A DNA stretch of 64,000 bases from Porphyromonadaceae bacterium UBA7042 (lineage in GTDB: Bacteria; Bacteroidota; Bacteroidia; Bacteroidales; Muribaculaceae), in contig DLAR01000067.1 of assembly GCA_002494015.1 (NCBI GenBank), positions 1 through 64,000 on the forward strand, in the 5' to 3' direction. The position numbers were made by a program, and so were the translations under genes. Below are positions 45,605 to 55,223 of this stretch, one piece after another. Within the stretch, counting starts at the first letter, position 1. Each line of letters opens with the position of its first letter. The notes under the pieces were generated by a model that saw nothing but the letters and a program-made list of their open reading frames with translations, had not been told where the DNA came from and searched no databases.

Positions 45605-46043
45605 GAAAACAGCAATTCATACAACATCGGAACCTCGGCAGTGATGTCGGGGTTTCTGATGAAGTGGCGGCACCTCTGCCGCGCTCATTTTCTTGTCCTC
45701 GAAAAATTCGCCGACGACATCAACTTCCACGAATCGGAATATCCGAAATTCCATCTTCATTCTCGACGAGTTTTCAAACGACCTTATGCCGAGCACCGCA
45801 CCATCGTATGTGTAAATCTTATCCTTATTACATCGTATGCCGGATTAGGAGACTTAGAGGGTGTTTCATAATGTTGCTGTTTTTCAAAGCACAAAGTTAC
45901 GAAAATTCCTGACTTTTCGTGTCTTTCCGCCTCCTTATTAACAGCGGTAACTTCGTGGCAAAGTTAGTTTTCGCGAGGCGCATTTTTCCTGCGCTCGGCA
46001 ATGCAAACGAGTTTCCATTCTCTCGCTTAACGGGAAAATTGCC
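45605..46043. other. Decayed intergenic DNA, no intact gene
   Basis: No convincing gene on either strand. On the minus strand, TAACTTTG (45892-45899 in reverse) precedes a short frame MKHPLSLLIRHTM then stop (45829-45869), and further on another open stretch reads IYTYDGAVLGIRSFEN. These look like remnants of a decayed, possibly phage-derived gene, but I cannot identify it. GAGGGTGTTTCATAATG near 45856 is only loosely reminiscent of an insertion-sequence end. Confidence 0.35.
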
Positions 46044-46434
46044 ATGCTTAAAACCACATATCAAATCTCACTGAAAGGCCATGTCGGGGGCATCGACTTC
46101 GGCCGTAGCGACGTTGATGCCGTGCTTGCCGAAAACGAGGGCAAGCAGGTAAACGTGCTTATCGACAGCCTCGGTGGCTCGCTACCGGCCTCTCCATCTC
46201 TGCCGCCTTCCGTAACCACGGCGAAGTGGCGGTGCATTTCGTCGGACTCAATGCCTCTGCCGCCACCATCGCTTCGCTTGGCGCAGTACACATCTCCATC
46301 GATGCCGGGGCCATGTATCTCGTTCACAAATTCTCGATGGCCCTGTTTTCTGCTTTGCAGAGCGCCTGCGGCGGTTACGAATGGGGCTCGTTCAACAGCG
46401 ACCAGTTCGCCACTCGCTATCGCAGATTTCTGAC
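46044..46434 (+). pseudogene. Frameshifted phage-type ClpP-like protease remnant
   Basis: The first frame reads LKTTYQISLKGHVGGIDFG... to VNVLIDSLGGSL; after an apparent one-base loss near 46191 the next frame continues TGLSISAAFRNHGEVAVHF, VGLNASAATIASLGA, AMYLVHKFSMALF and EWGSFNSDQFAT. Together these match the N-terminal half of the ClpP-like head-maturation proteases of Bacteroidales prophages, with the nucleophile Ser expected in the NASAAT segment. The frame then degenerates and the C-terminal half is missing. Confidence 0.7.
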
Positions 46435-46452
46435 ATTTTTCAGCCTCATTTA

Positions 46453-46482
46453 TTGCTGTTTTCGATTTTATAAGTAACTTTG
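46453..46482 (+). promoter_or_regulatory. Promoter of the 17-kb NTPase/vWA operon
   Basis: TAACTTTG (46475-46482) fits the -7 consensus, with TTG at 46453-46455 and a 19-nt spacer, a good Bacteroidota promoter. It would start RNA near 46488, about 95 nt before the first gene. Confidence 0.6.
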
Positions 46483-46503
46483 TAAAATAAATGTGGTACA
46501 ACC

Positions 46504-46536
46504 ATGAAAAAAATCATGTTCATGCACACTTTGTGA
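46504..46536 (+). CDS. Possible 10-codon leader peptide
   Basis: ATG to TGA encodes MKKIMFMHTL, lying between the promoter-like sequence and the first operon gene. CATGA...TCATG around its start can form a short hairpin. No known attenuator peptide is recognised; it may be chance. Confidence 0.25.
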   Translation: MKKIMFMHTL

Positions 46537-46581
46537 CACACATTTATAATCATATAGTAACTTGAATATTATTCTCTATAT

Positions 46582-47937
46582 ATGAGAAACCACTATTCTC
46601 TCACCCATTCACGAGGCTTGATTCCGAGTCTCGCATTTTTCGCATTTATCCTGTTGGACGCACTGTTGCCCCAATGTATCAGTGCTCAGAGCGACTCGAT
46701 ATTGCGAAAACACATCATCATTGCATTTGACAACGCTTTACCCGAAACTTATAAGAATTATCTTCTCAGCTCCGGACCGGCCATTGTCACCAACGCTGAC
46801 CGCCTGTTGCGGAACAACAACGCCATGCCTCAAACCGGAGACTATGTCTCGGTAGTAAATTTTGCGATGGGGGCCGACAATGAATCTCTCAACGACTTTG
46901 CCAAGCCGTCAATCGATTCCGGCAACCGGAAAATAGCATGGAGAGAATTTAACGGATGGGATAATATTTTCAGTGACGACTGGGAGAACATCGTCTACAA
47001 CCAAGGTATAAACCGAAGTCGCGGGAGCAAATATTCGTTACTTTCGGGAGCCAAAGCGTTTGCCGTCAGATCGTTGTTAGGTAAGAACATTGACTCTGAC
47101 ATCAATCACATATATGCCAACCGCACATATCTTTTACTCGTCTCCGATGACTTCCACAACGGCAATGACAACTTCATGAAAGAGTTTCAGGTGTTCAAAG
47201 GAATGGGGGCACGAGCCGATGAAAAAGAATTCCGTGGAGTTTGCAATGAGTTTGCCCGCAACTATATTGCCGAATTAATCGCTGAAACTCCCATCGCCAC
47301 ATCGGGACAACTCCCCTACCGTCTTATGTTATACGAGATCCGGCCCTCGGCAACCACGTCTCTCGCAGGAGTGGTGAACTATCCTGCCTCACTAAACTTG
47401 AAACGGGTGCCGGGCGGATACTTGATGGATTTTGATGCCGCAAGCGTGGACAATCTGTATGCGCTTTTAAAGTTGCAGGTGGATGTCGCCACTATAACCG
47501 GAGACACAATCACATGTGTTGCCGACGCAAAATCCCCCGGTGAAACGCTCCACATAAATCTCCAAGTCGACAAAGACGACCTCGACCCAGACAACGTGCC
47601 CGTGACAGTGCGCGGCTGGCTGTTGCAGAACGATTCGATATACAATGCCTACCTTTGGAATCCCTACGATGTATATGCCTCGCGCCTGACAACTCACGCG
47701 ACGCTGCGCTGCAATGACAAAGGCAGTGTTTTCGGCATCGCCCTGCCCGACACGATGTGGTGGTTCTACCGCGACGACATCCGCATGGCTGCCTTTTTAT
47801 GGGAAGTTATCTTTGTGATGCTGATTGTAATCGCCGTGGTGGCTGTAATAATCATTCTGAACAAGCGCAGCCTGAGATATACCCCGCTCAACAGCGAGTT
47901 TTCAATCAGGAAGGCAGGCCAAAAGAAATCTAACTAA
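46582..47937 (+). CDS. Signal-peptide/TM protein with possible degenerate vWA domain (operon gene A)
   Basis: A 451-residue protein: a signal peptide or N-terminal anchor (residues ~13-36, ending CISAQS), a large extracytoplasmic region, one TM helix at about 408-432 (FLWEVIFVMLIVIAVVAVIII) and a short basic cytoplasmic tail. The extracytoplasmic part begins KHIIIAFDNALPET and later has DYVSVVNFAMGAD and TYLLLVSDDFHNG, the strand pattern of a von Willebrand A fold, but the MIDAS DxSxS is replaced (DNA), so metal binding is doubtful. No family recognised. First gene of the operon; it may link an external vWA-like module to the cytoplasmic NTPases. Confidence 0.7.
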   Translation: MRNHYSLTHSRGLIPSLAFFAFILLDALLPQCISAQSDSILRKHIIIAFDNALPETYKNYLLSSGPAIVTNADRLLRNNNAMPQTGDYVSVVNFAMGADNESLNDFAKPSIDSGNRKIAWREFNGWDNIFSDDWENIVYNQGINRSRGSKYSLLSGAKAFAVRSLLGKNIDSDINHIYANRTYLLLVSDDFHNGNDNFMKEFQVFKGMGARADEKEFRGVCNEFARNYIAELIAETPIATSGQLPYRLMLYEIRPSATTSLAGVVNYPASLNLKRVPGGYLMDFDAASVDNLYALLKLQVDVATITGDTITCVADAKSPGETLHINLQVDKDDLDPDNVPVTVRGWLLQNDSIYNAYLWNPYDVYASRLTTHATLRCNDKGSVFGIALPDTMWWFYRDDIRMAAFLWEVIFVMLIVIAVVAVIIILNKRSLRYTPLNSEFSIRKAGQKKSN

Positions 47938-47975
47938 AAGAAATAAATATCCTTTACAACATATCATATCAGATT

Positions 47976-50900
47976 ATGAGTAACAGCAATATAGCAGTAT
48001 CAACCACCATTGACCCGTCGCAGGGACAGGAGGTAAAAATCGACCTCACATCCTCACGTCGCGACCCGGTCAACATAGGCATGCAATGGCTGATACATGT
48101 AGAGCCGACACGCAGCATGTTCAACATCTTCGGGTCGCGGAAAAAGATTGAACGGGAGATATCGCTTACCCTTGAAAACCTTGTTGTCGCACCCGAACTG
48201 GTGGTTGACATCAACCGCATGTTGTCAGTCATGGTCAACGGACGCGAGACTGTAATGTCGACCGGGACAAACGTCCCCATACATATAAAAGAAGAGGATA
48301 CCGCATTCCTCATCTTTTTCAAGACCGACGCGGTAACAGACTGCACCGAAATCCAGTCGGCATCCGCCAAGAAACACCCTATCACTTTCAATATCGTGCT
48401 GCGTGACGAGAAAGGGAGTCTGATATGCACCCAGACTGTCCTTGTCGAAATTTCGCTACGGCATCTCACATCGGTACCGTCAGTTTTAGTCAAGCTGAAC
48501 CAATCAGAACTGATGTTCAGTGACAAGCCGGAAACCGTGCTGGTGGGAGAACTGGTAATCCGCAATGACAACGACCTTGCCTACCTGCCGTCAATAGACT
48601 GCGACTGCGAGATGATTGTCAAGAAAGATGGAGAAATCGTCTCTCCGGGACTTATCGGCATAGACCTCAACCTATGCGAGAGTTCCCTGCTTGCCAACCG
48701 CAGTGCCGACGGGACACGGTTCTCGATTCTCAACCTTGATTCAGCCGCGATGGGTCACTCGGGCAACAAATCGGTGTCGATCCCTATCCGCGCCCACGTT
48801 GCCCGCATCGGCAACCCGTGTGACGAGCCGACCGGCAAAGCGACCTACGAGTTCAACACGATATTGAAATACAGCAATTCCAACGAGCCGGAGATTGTAA
48901 AGCAGCTCAATGTGCCCGTCACCACGTTCTCGTTGCTGCGCAACTCCCAGCGTCCAAGCCTGAAAATCCTTGTCGAAGACCCGCAGACACGAAAGATCAC
49001 CGACCTGACCGAGCAGCGTGACACCCGGCTTGAACGCGTCTACTTCCTCCCCGGCTCGGGATTGCAGGTCAACATTCCCGTTACGATTTCCAACCTTGCC
49101 ACCGAAGGCCGCTCGGGCGCGGGTATCGTAATCCGCAATATCGAATATTCGATAGAGTATTCCCGAGGAACCGAAGCCAAATACACCACATCGCGCGATA
49201 ATGCAGGCACAGCATTCGTGCTGGACGGACCGACAGAAATGATGCTCCCCAACCGGGGCGAATCGACCCGCACTGTCAATCTGATATTTTCCGGCGACCG
49301 AATCAGAGACCTGTATATCCCGGGGCGCGAAAAAAACTACAATGTGGATGTCAAACTGATTGTGTCGTTTGACTACTGCCTTGACGAGCAAGGACTTTGC
49401 GACATCAGGCCCAACTTCTTTGACGACAACAAGAGGACTCATAAAATCGCCATCACACTCCCGGTGTTCCAGCAACCCAATCCCGAGTGGCTTGCAATCG
49501 ACTTCGGGACATCGGCCATCGTGTCACAGTATGGCAACACGATGCTTGACCTCCACAAGCAGAAAAATATCCTGTTCAGCGACCCTGACTTCGACACATA
49601 CGAAGTCGGGACTCCGTTCCTGTCCTCCAATCTGATTTTCCGCGAAATAAAGAGCAACAACCTCTCCCATCTCGCTGTGGACAATGATGAAACGACCGAG
49701 GAGGCATTTAAATCACTCTCCCTGTGCCTCTCCCCTCATTCGGAACTTGAACGCGCCAACATCCGCAACGTCATCCCCTGCCTGAAACTTATCGTGGGAT
49801 ATGATTTGTTGCCCAATATTGAAAACTATACCAATTTCACCTACTCCTATAAAAACGCCGATGGTGAGATTCTTGAAAAGCAGAGTCTTGTCATGTCAGA
49901 AACTGACGAAGACGGGGTCTCAGTCGATATGTTCACCCCGCTTGCCCGCGTTGACAACATATTCGGCGAAGTTTACAAAGAACTATTCTCTTTCTTCATT
50001 TCCAAGTCGATAACAGGAGGGGCACGACGCATCAACCAGCTCGTACTGACTGTGCCTAATACCTATACCCCGCTTCACATGCAGCGCATACGCGAAATTG
50101 TGACGCAGAGCCTTCGCAACATCAACATCCGCACAATCCGATTTGTCAGCGAGAGTGACGCTGTCGCCTGTTACTATCAACACAACTGGCTTGCGCTCAA
50201 CCGCCATCTCGGCCGCGAGAACAATATCGCGCTGAAACGTAAAGAGTATGTGCTTGTCTATGACATGGGTGCGGGAACACTCGATGTCACCCTCTTTGCC
50301 AAAGAGACAATCGGGACACGCACCTACATCCGCATTCTCGGCAAGATCGGTATAGCCAAGGCCGGCAACTATCTCGACGCGCTCATCGCCCAACTGCTTG
50401 CCAAATGGAAGCCGGAACTTGAGAATTTTGCCAATCCCGACAAAATTAACGATGCCGACCGCATCAAGGCTGCATTCAATCTGAAAGCAAAAATCAAAAA
50501 CGTAATCAAACCCGCATTGAGCGAGAAATTTGCTCAGATACCGCTTGACAAAGACCTGTCACTAAAAATCACCAAGGACACTCTTCTTGACAAGAATGTC
50601 CACATTATAAACACGCCTGAATTCCAAAACTATCTCAAAGAGGTTACGGAAGATTTCCTTTCCAACTTCTTCGAGTTCTTCAGCAACCCCGACGAAGGGG
50701 ATGTGAAGATTGACACTGTCCTGATGTCGGGACGAAGCGCAAAACTGAAAGCGATTCAGGAACGCCTTGATAAAGCGCTGAAAAAATGGGCCGCGCCCGA
50801 CATGAAAATTATAGACCTCAGTACCTGTACCGACGAAGGGTCACGCTTTGACCGCGCCAAGACAGTCGTTGTCGAAGGAGCCATCAACTATGCGTCACTT

Positions 50901-51386
50901 TTCGGCAGCGACGATTCGAGCGTGGTTTTCAACAGTCCTAACATCGTGGCCGCCTACGGTGTCATCTATCGCGGCCTCCACGGCGAGACATGTTACCGCG
51001 AGCTGCTGAACCCGCGCCATGACCAGAATACCGGCGTAGTAAAGAAAGAGGGAATGAATATCTCCACCTATCGCAGCAAGGAGGTAACGCTCGACCTGTC
51101 ATCGACATCGGAACTAATCCTTGTCCAGACTTTCTCGGCCAATACCGAAAAAGACTGGCAGGAGGGCAACCATGAATACATAACTCCGATGGTCGAAATC
51201 AATGCCACCGCGCTTAACAACCGCAAGGCTGTGCGCCTGCAACTGATGGTAGATGAAAACAACACAATGTCAATGCTCATCAACGGCATGCAACGCGCCG
51301 GAATCTCAACATCCAAAATCGACATTAACAGCAAGTCTAACCGGTTCAGTCTTTGGCCTGTGCTGAAAACTGCCCAACCTCAATAA
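47976..51386 (+). CDS. Giant actin/Hsp70-like ATPase with beta-rich N-terminal half (operon gene B)
   Basis: A 1136-residue cytoplasmic protein with no signal peptide or TM. Residues 1 to about 495 are beta-rich and look like several Ig/sandwich-like modules (repeated segments such as TVLVGELVIRNDNDLAYLP and VNIPVTISNLATEGR). From about 500 an actin-superfamily ATPase follows: phosphate-1 IDFGTSA with Asp509, phosphate-2 VYDMGAGTLD with Asp763, and an adenosine-type VLMSGRSAKLKAIQ near 916, then VVVEGAINYASLFG. A short C-terminal beta domain closes the protein. It resembles Hsp70/SrfB-type ATPases only in the core. It is one of two such proteins in the operon. Confidence 0.78.
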   Translation: MSNSNIAVSTTIDPSQGQEVKIDLTSSRRDPVNIGMQWLIHVEPTRSMFNIFGSRKKIEREISLTLENLVVAPELVVDINRMLSVMVNGRETVMSTGTNVPIHIKEEDTAFLIFFKTDAVTDCTEIQSASAKKHPITFNIVLRDEKGSLICTQTVLVEISLRHLTSVPSVLVKLNQSELMFSDKPETVLVGELVIRNDNDLAYLPSIDCDCEMIVKKDGEIVSPGLIGIDLNLCESSLLANRSADGTRFSILNLDSAAMGHSGNKSVSIPIRAHVARIGNPCDEPTGKATYEFNTILKYSNSNEPEIVKQLNVPVTTFSLLRNSQRPSLKILVEDPQTRKITDLTEQRDTRLERVYFLPGSGLQVNIPVTISNLATEGRSGAGIVIRNIEYSIEYSRGTEAKYTTSRDNAGTAFVLDGPTEMMLPNRGESTRTVNLIFSGDRIRDLYIPGREKNYNVDVKLIVSFDYCLDEQGLCDIRPNFFDDNKRTHKIAITLPVFQQPNPEWLAIDFGTSAIVSQYGNTMLDLHKQKNILFSDPDFDTYEVGTPFLSSNLIFREIKSNNLSHLAVDNDETTEEAFKSLSLCLSPHSELERANIRNVIPCLKLIVGYDLLPNIENYTNFTYSYKNADGEILEKQSLVMSETDEDGVSVDMFTPLARVDNIFGEVYKELFSFFISKSITGGARRINQLVLTVPNTYTPLHMQRIREIVTQSLRNINIRTIRFVSESDAVACYYQHNWLALNRHLGRENNIALKRKEYVLVYDMGAGTLDVTLFAKETIGTRTYIRILGKIGIAKAGNYLDALIAQLLAKWKPELENFANPDKINDADRIKAAFNLKAKIKNVIKPALSEKFAQIPLDKDLSLKITKDTLLDKNVHIINTPEFQNYLKEVTEDFLSNFFEFFSNPDEGDVKIDTVLMSGRSAKLKAIQERLDKALKKWAAPDMKIIDLSTCTDEGSRFDRAKTVVVEGAINYASLFGSDDSSVVFNSPNIVAAYGVIYRGLHGETCYRELLNPRHDQNTGVVKKEGMNISTYRSKEVTLDLSSTSELILVQTFSANTEKDWQEGNHEYITPMVEINATALNNRKAVRLQLMVDENNTMSMLINGMQRAGISTSKIDINSKSNRFSLWPVLKTAQPQ

Positions 51387-51395
51387 CCTCAAACT

Positions 51396-53723
51396 ATGTC
51401 AACAAACGAAAATCCCAACATTGCCCCCGAAAACGGCATAAACACGACCGGCAATGAAGAAAACCTCCGGTCACAGGCCACAGACACCCGACACGAAGAA
51501 GACCCGCGCCATCCTTCGCGACTGTCATTTTTCGGCAGACTCGCATGTAAATTCGTTCCTTATAAAGAGGTATATGAAACCCTCTCTGAAATAAAAGAGC
51601 GAGTGATTGCTCAAGAAAACGCGATTGAGTCACTCTCAGCCGATAACACACGCGACACAGCCGAAATCTCCCGGCTCGCAACCGAACGCAACAAACTTGT
51701 AGAGCAACTCAACTCGGCCAATCAGACAAATCAAAGTTATCAGAATACTTTGAGCAGGATTTGCGCGGATTTAAATGCTCGAAGCTTAGACGATGCCATC
51801 AACATGGCAGCGAGCTATTCTAAAAATCTTGCCGAACTTGTCAAATTCAGGAAATCCTCCTACGAATCACTCACTCAGGCAGAATACCCGATTCTGAAAG
51901 AGAAATATGCCACGCTTAATGACGCATTACTGGCATTGGCACAGTTTGACCAAGAGGCATCGCGCCCGGTGCAGAAAGTGCGTTCATTTGATGAAATCAT
52001 GCGCAATCCCAATGTCGAGGAACGTAGCATGATATGGGAATTTGTCAATAGAGAACTTGAACCGGGTCATTCCACCTCAAGCTCGCGACTCAACTCAATA
52101 ATTGAGAAATCCAAGCAAGTCCCTGAACTCAAAACGAAACTCGAACAAGCTCAAAACCGATTGAACGATACCGAGGCCATCGCCGGTGAGGTCCTCGCCT
52201 CGACATGGTCGCCCGCCATAGCAAAAATCATCGGCGCAAAGCTGCTCAAAGGCATCAACAACTCGATTGAAGATGAATCGAAAAAGATTCCTGCCGATAC
52301 CGACATTGACAACGCAATCTCCCTCATCGCCGAGTCTCTTTCCCGGCCTGTGGATACCGAAGATGCTGTCAGAACCGGCGAAAACAAGGTGCTGAAAGCA
52401 ATTTCTGACACACTGGGAATTACCGTTGACTCTATCGACGCGGTTGCCGCCAAAATCGAGAACTGGCATGAATCACGAAACTCAAAAGAGATTTTTGCTC
52501 TTTTCACCGCCGCAACCACTACAGAACTCGCCTCGGCCGAATCTCTCGCCGCTGCCTGCAACGCGGCTCTCAGCCTTAAAGCCGATGTCGATTCCCTGCT
52601 TGAGAAATACGGGGCCGAAAGTGTCGGCGCCCTTCCTTCGGCTGCTGTCAGCGACAAATTTGCCAAAATCAAGGAAGAGTTCATTGCCGAGAACAGCGAT
52701 GATGAGATTCGCGAGCTCGTAAAAGACGGCTCGTTCAACTCGCTGGTAAAACACCTTGTCTCCATCGTCGGTGCAGGCAAAAAGCAGATAACGGCCGAGC
52801 AGCAGCTCACTGCCGCCGCCCGACGGGAAACCGAATTGGCCAACCAAGCAGCCGCCGAAGCCAAAAACAACCTGAACACGCTGACCGAAGATGTCATTGC
52901 CGCAGCAGCAGCCACTGTTGCCGACCACAATGTAACTCTTGCATCCCGACAGCCGGTCGAGGCTGTCAAAGAGGCCGCATCAGCTCTTGAAAAAGTCATC
53001 GCGCAACGTGACAACGACATCGAAACCCTTAACGAGACCATAACAGAACGCGACAGCAGAATTCAGAAACTCGATTCCGACATCAAAGAAAAATCCGCCG
53101 TTATCGAGAACTTCTTTAACGCATATATCGCATTTGTAAAAGATATTTTCGCCGACATGGACAATGCCGTGCATACATCCTTCACCGGGTCAAACCGCGA
53201 AGGCGCGCTGCCCAAGGCCATCGACGAGAAAATAATAACCAACGACTTCTTGGGCCTCAACGAATTCAAGGAGACTCTTGACGACAGTCTCGCCAAGGCT
53301 GACCACAGCAGTCCCGAGGCTGTAGCGGAAGCTATCCGCGAATCATTTGTGGAATGCCTCAACATCCCGTCGGCGACATGGATTGACAACCTCGGCCGCT
53401 TCTTCTGCTACTCGCGCGTTCCCTTCATCGCCGAGCAGTTCAATGCCAAGAAACTCGACACGGCCCGTATCACCACAGCGTTCTCTCTGTTGCAGGCACT
53501 GCTCAACCGCGTGGGCATCAAGCTGCTCTACCCCGAGTTGTTCAGCGACATCTATGACCCCGAGGAATATGACCCCGAGGCAATCCGCAACATCGACGCC
53601 TACGTCAGCGACATCACCTCGCATGTGGATGACGACGAGACCGTCATTGACCTCTATACACTCGGCTACTCCCTCAACGGTAAAGTCGTTTCAAAACCAA
53701 TCGTATCACGCATCAACAATTAA
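51396..53723 (+). CDS. Long coiled-coil protein (operon gene C)
   Basis: A 775-residue cytoplasmic protein with no signal peptide or TM. Coiled-coil heptads are clear at about 60-130 (TLSEIKERVIAQENAIES, ISRLATERNKLVEQLNS) and about 455-570 (Ala/Glu-rich, then DNDIETLNETITERDSRIQK). The C-terminal ~200 residues look globular and helical (ATWIDNLGRFFCYSRVPF, LLQALLNRVGIKLLYPELF) and are acidic near the end (SDIYDPEEYDPEAI). No domain recognised. It lies 9 nt after gene B and 9 nt before the vWA lipoprotein gene, and could be a structural scaffold between the ATPases and the envelope components. Confidence 0.75.
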   Translation: MSTNENPNIAPENGINTTGNEENLRSQATDTRHEEDPRHPSRLSFFGRLACKFVPYKEVYETLSEIKERVIAQENAIESLSADNTRDTAEISRLATERNKLVEQLNSANQTNQSYQNTLSRICADLNARSLDDAINMAASYSKNLAELVKFRKSSYESLTQAEYPILKEKYATLNDALLALAQFDQEASRPVQKVRSFDEIMRNPNVEERSMIWEFVNRELEPGHSTSSSRLNSIIEKSKQVPELKTKLEQAQNRLNDTEAIAGEVLASTWSPAIAKIIGAKLLKGINNSIEDESKKIPADTDIDNAISLIAESLSRPVDTEDAVRTGENKVLKAISDTLGITVDSIDAVAAKIENWHESRNSKEIFALFTAATTTELASAESLAAACNAALSLKADVDSLLEKYGAESVGALPSAAVSDKFAKIKEEFIAENSDDEIRELVKDGSFNSLVKHLVSIVGAGKKQITAEQQLTAAARRETELANQAAAEAKNNLNTLTEDVIAAAAATVADHNVTLASRQPVEAVKEAASALEKVIAQRDNDIETLNETITERDSRIQKLDSDIKEKSAVIENFFNAYIAFVKDIFADMDNAVHTSFTGSNREGALPKAIDEKIITNDFLGLNEFKETLDDSLAKADHSSPEAVAEAIRESFVECLNIPSATWIDNLGRFFCYSRVPFIAEQFNAKKLDTARITTAFSLLQALLNRVGIKLLYPELFSDIYDPEEYDPEAIRNIDAYVSDITSHVDDDETVIDLYTLGYSLNGKVVSKPIVSRINN

Positions 53724-53732
53724 AAAATCTAT

Positions 53733-55190
53733 ATGAGCATTTTAAAACCAATAACAGTTATAGGTGCGATTGCCGTTGCCGGCGTATCGGCATCGCTTTT
53801 CATCGGGTGCGGCAGTACGCCCCATCCCACCGCTGATGAAATCAGCGATGCAATCTCGACCCTGCCGACCGGGGCGGTAATTACCAAGGCAAGCTATGCC
53901 GATCTCCGCGAAATGTATGCCGATTCCCATAAAACAGACGAAGAAGCTGACACTACCGGCTTTAACGCCTATCTGTGGAGCGAGCTGGAAAGTCTCGGCT
54001 ACGACCCATCGACTATCACGGTCTCAATCCCTGTCGAGGCAACCGACGCGCCTGCCGTCAACCTCCCCGTCCAGATTGCTTTCTACCTTGACAACTCGTC
54101 AAGCATGAAGGGGTATCTCAATCCGGGCAGCGGAATGACCATTACGGGATTTGTAGATGTCATCAACGGCATCAAGTCATTTTATAACAACAACGAGGCC
54201 GACTCGGCATTCTACGTTTCGGCCAAAGGCCTCAAAGGCACTGACTTCAACACATTTGCCTCGACTCTGACATCAAAAAAAACCGGATACTCCGACGCGT
54301 TCCTGCTTGACGAATTTCTCGGCAAAATAGCGACCGACGCTGTCAACGATACCGCCCACAACCGCATCGCGTTTTTCATAACCGACGGTATCCCGAGCGG
54401 GACAAATGCCGAAATCGCCCGTGACCGCAATTTCAACAAAAACAACCGCACGACCCTCGAAAACCGCATCTCGTCGGCAGTCAACAAAGCATCAGAAAAA
54501 AATTACGGCGCATCGGTCTACCAGTTCAACGCCAACTTTGACGGCGACTATTACGATTTTGCCAATGGCCGGAAACGCATTTCCAAGGGCGTGCGCCCGT
54601 TCTACGTCGTAGTCCTCGGAGAGCAGAGCCTCGTCAAGAAATTTGCCGACAACGCCGACAGCAACAACATCCGCAACTTCTCCCCCCTCCATTCAGTCCA
54701 CATGATTTCTCCCGCCGGAGAGCTTGCTCCCACTGTTTCGGATCTCGATACCGACGCATCGACTGCCGACCGTTTCGTCATCAAACCCGAGGAGGAGGCT
54801 AAGACCAAGGCCACAGTCAACATGCAGTTCCCCTTCGAGCAGTTCCCTGACTATATGCGTGACGAAGCAGCCTTGCGCAACGCTTTCCGAGTTAAGATGG
54901 ACGGAGTCGATTTCCCGGCTGAACGACTGATTTTCCAAGGCAATTCGCTTGTGATTCCCGTCCCGATGGAAATCAACACTCAGAAAAAAGTCGATATCGA
55001 CGTGCTCAACACCCTCCCCGGCTGGATTGCCGAAACGTCTACCGAGGATGACGCCGATATAATGTCGCAGCTTAATCGCACTTTCTTCCTCGATGTACTC
55101 GTCAACGGCCTCCGCGACGGTGTGTACCGCATCAACACCAACAACATTGCCCACCGTACTTTTACCCTCGACTGGGATTTTGCCGAATAA
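53733..55190 (+). CDS. vWA-domain lipoprotein with intact MIDAS (operon gene D)
   Basis: A 485-residue lipoprotein: signal sequence with lipobox LFIGC (Cys26), then a helical segment, then a von Willebrand factor A domain from about residue 112. The MIDAS motif is FYLDNSSSMKGY (Asp at about 118, DxSxS), and the later metal-site Asp is in FFITDGIPSG. After about residue 310 a beta-rich domain follows to the end (DWDFAE). Metal-dependent protein binding at the membrane surface is expected for this fold. Its neighbours on either side are a coiled-coil protein and a small membrane protein. Confidence 0.85.
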   Translation: MSILKPITVIGAIAVAGVSASLFIGCGSTPHPTADEISDAISTLPTGAVITKASYADLREMYADSHKTDEEADTTGFNAYLWSELESLGYDPSTITVSIPVEATDAPAVNLPVQIAFYLDNSSSMKGYLNPGSGMTITGFVDVINGIKSFYNNNEADSAFYVSAKGLKGTDFNTFASTLTSKKTGYSDAFLLDEFLGKIATDAVNDTAHNRIAFFITDGIPSGTNAEIARDRNFNKNNRTTLENRISSAVNKASEKNYGASVYQFNANFDGDYYDFANGRKRISKGVRPFYVVVLGEQSLVKKFADNADSNNIRNFSPLHSVHMISPAGELAPTVSDLDTDASTADRFVIKPEEEAKTKATVNMQFPFEQFPDYMRDEAALRNAFRVKMDGVDFPAERLIFQGNSLVIPVPMEINTQKKVDIDVLNTLPGWIAETSTEDDADIMSQLNRTFFLDVLVNGLRDGVYRINTNNIAHRTFTLDWDFAE

Positions 55191-55223
55191 ATTTAATCAT
55201 TAACCTATAAAATTTCATCAACC

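Noticed and set aside
45856..45872. GAGGGTGTTTCATAATG as an insertion-sequence end
   Set aside because: No matching inverted terminal repeat, target duplication or transposase was found in the window.
45640..45912. Plus-strand frames of 76-82 codons in the decayed region
   Set aside because: No recognisable protein features, no start context and two competing frames; more consistent with decayed DNA.
48741..49475. Minus-strand frame of 244 codons inside operon gene B
   Set aside because: Lies fully inside a strongly supported gene with clear ATPase motifs; no domain in the antisense product.
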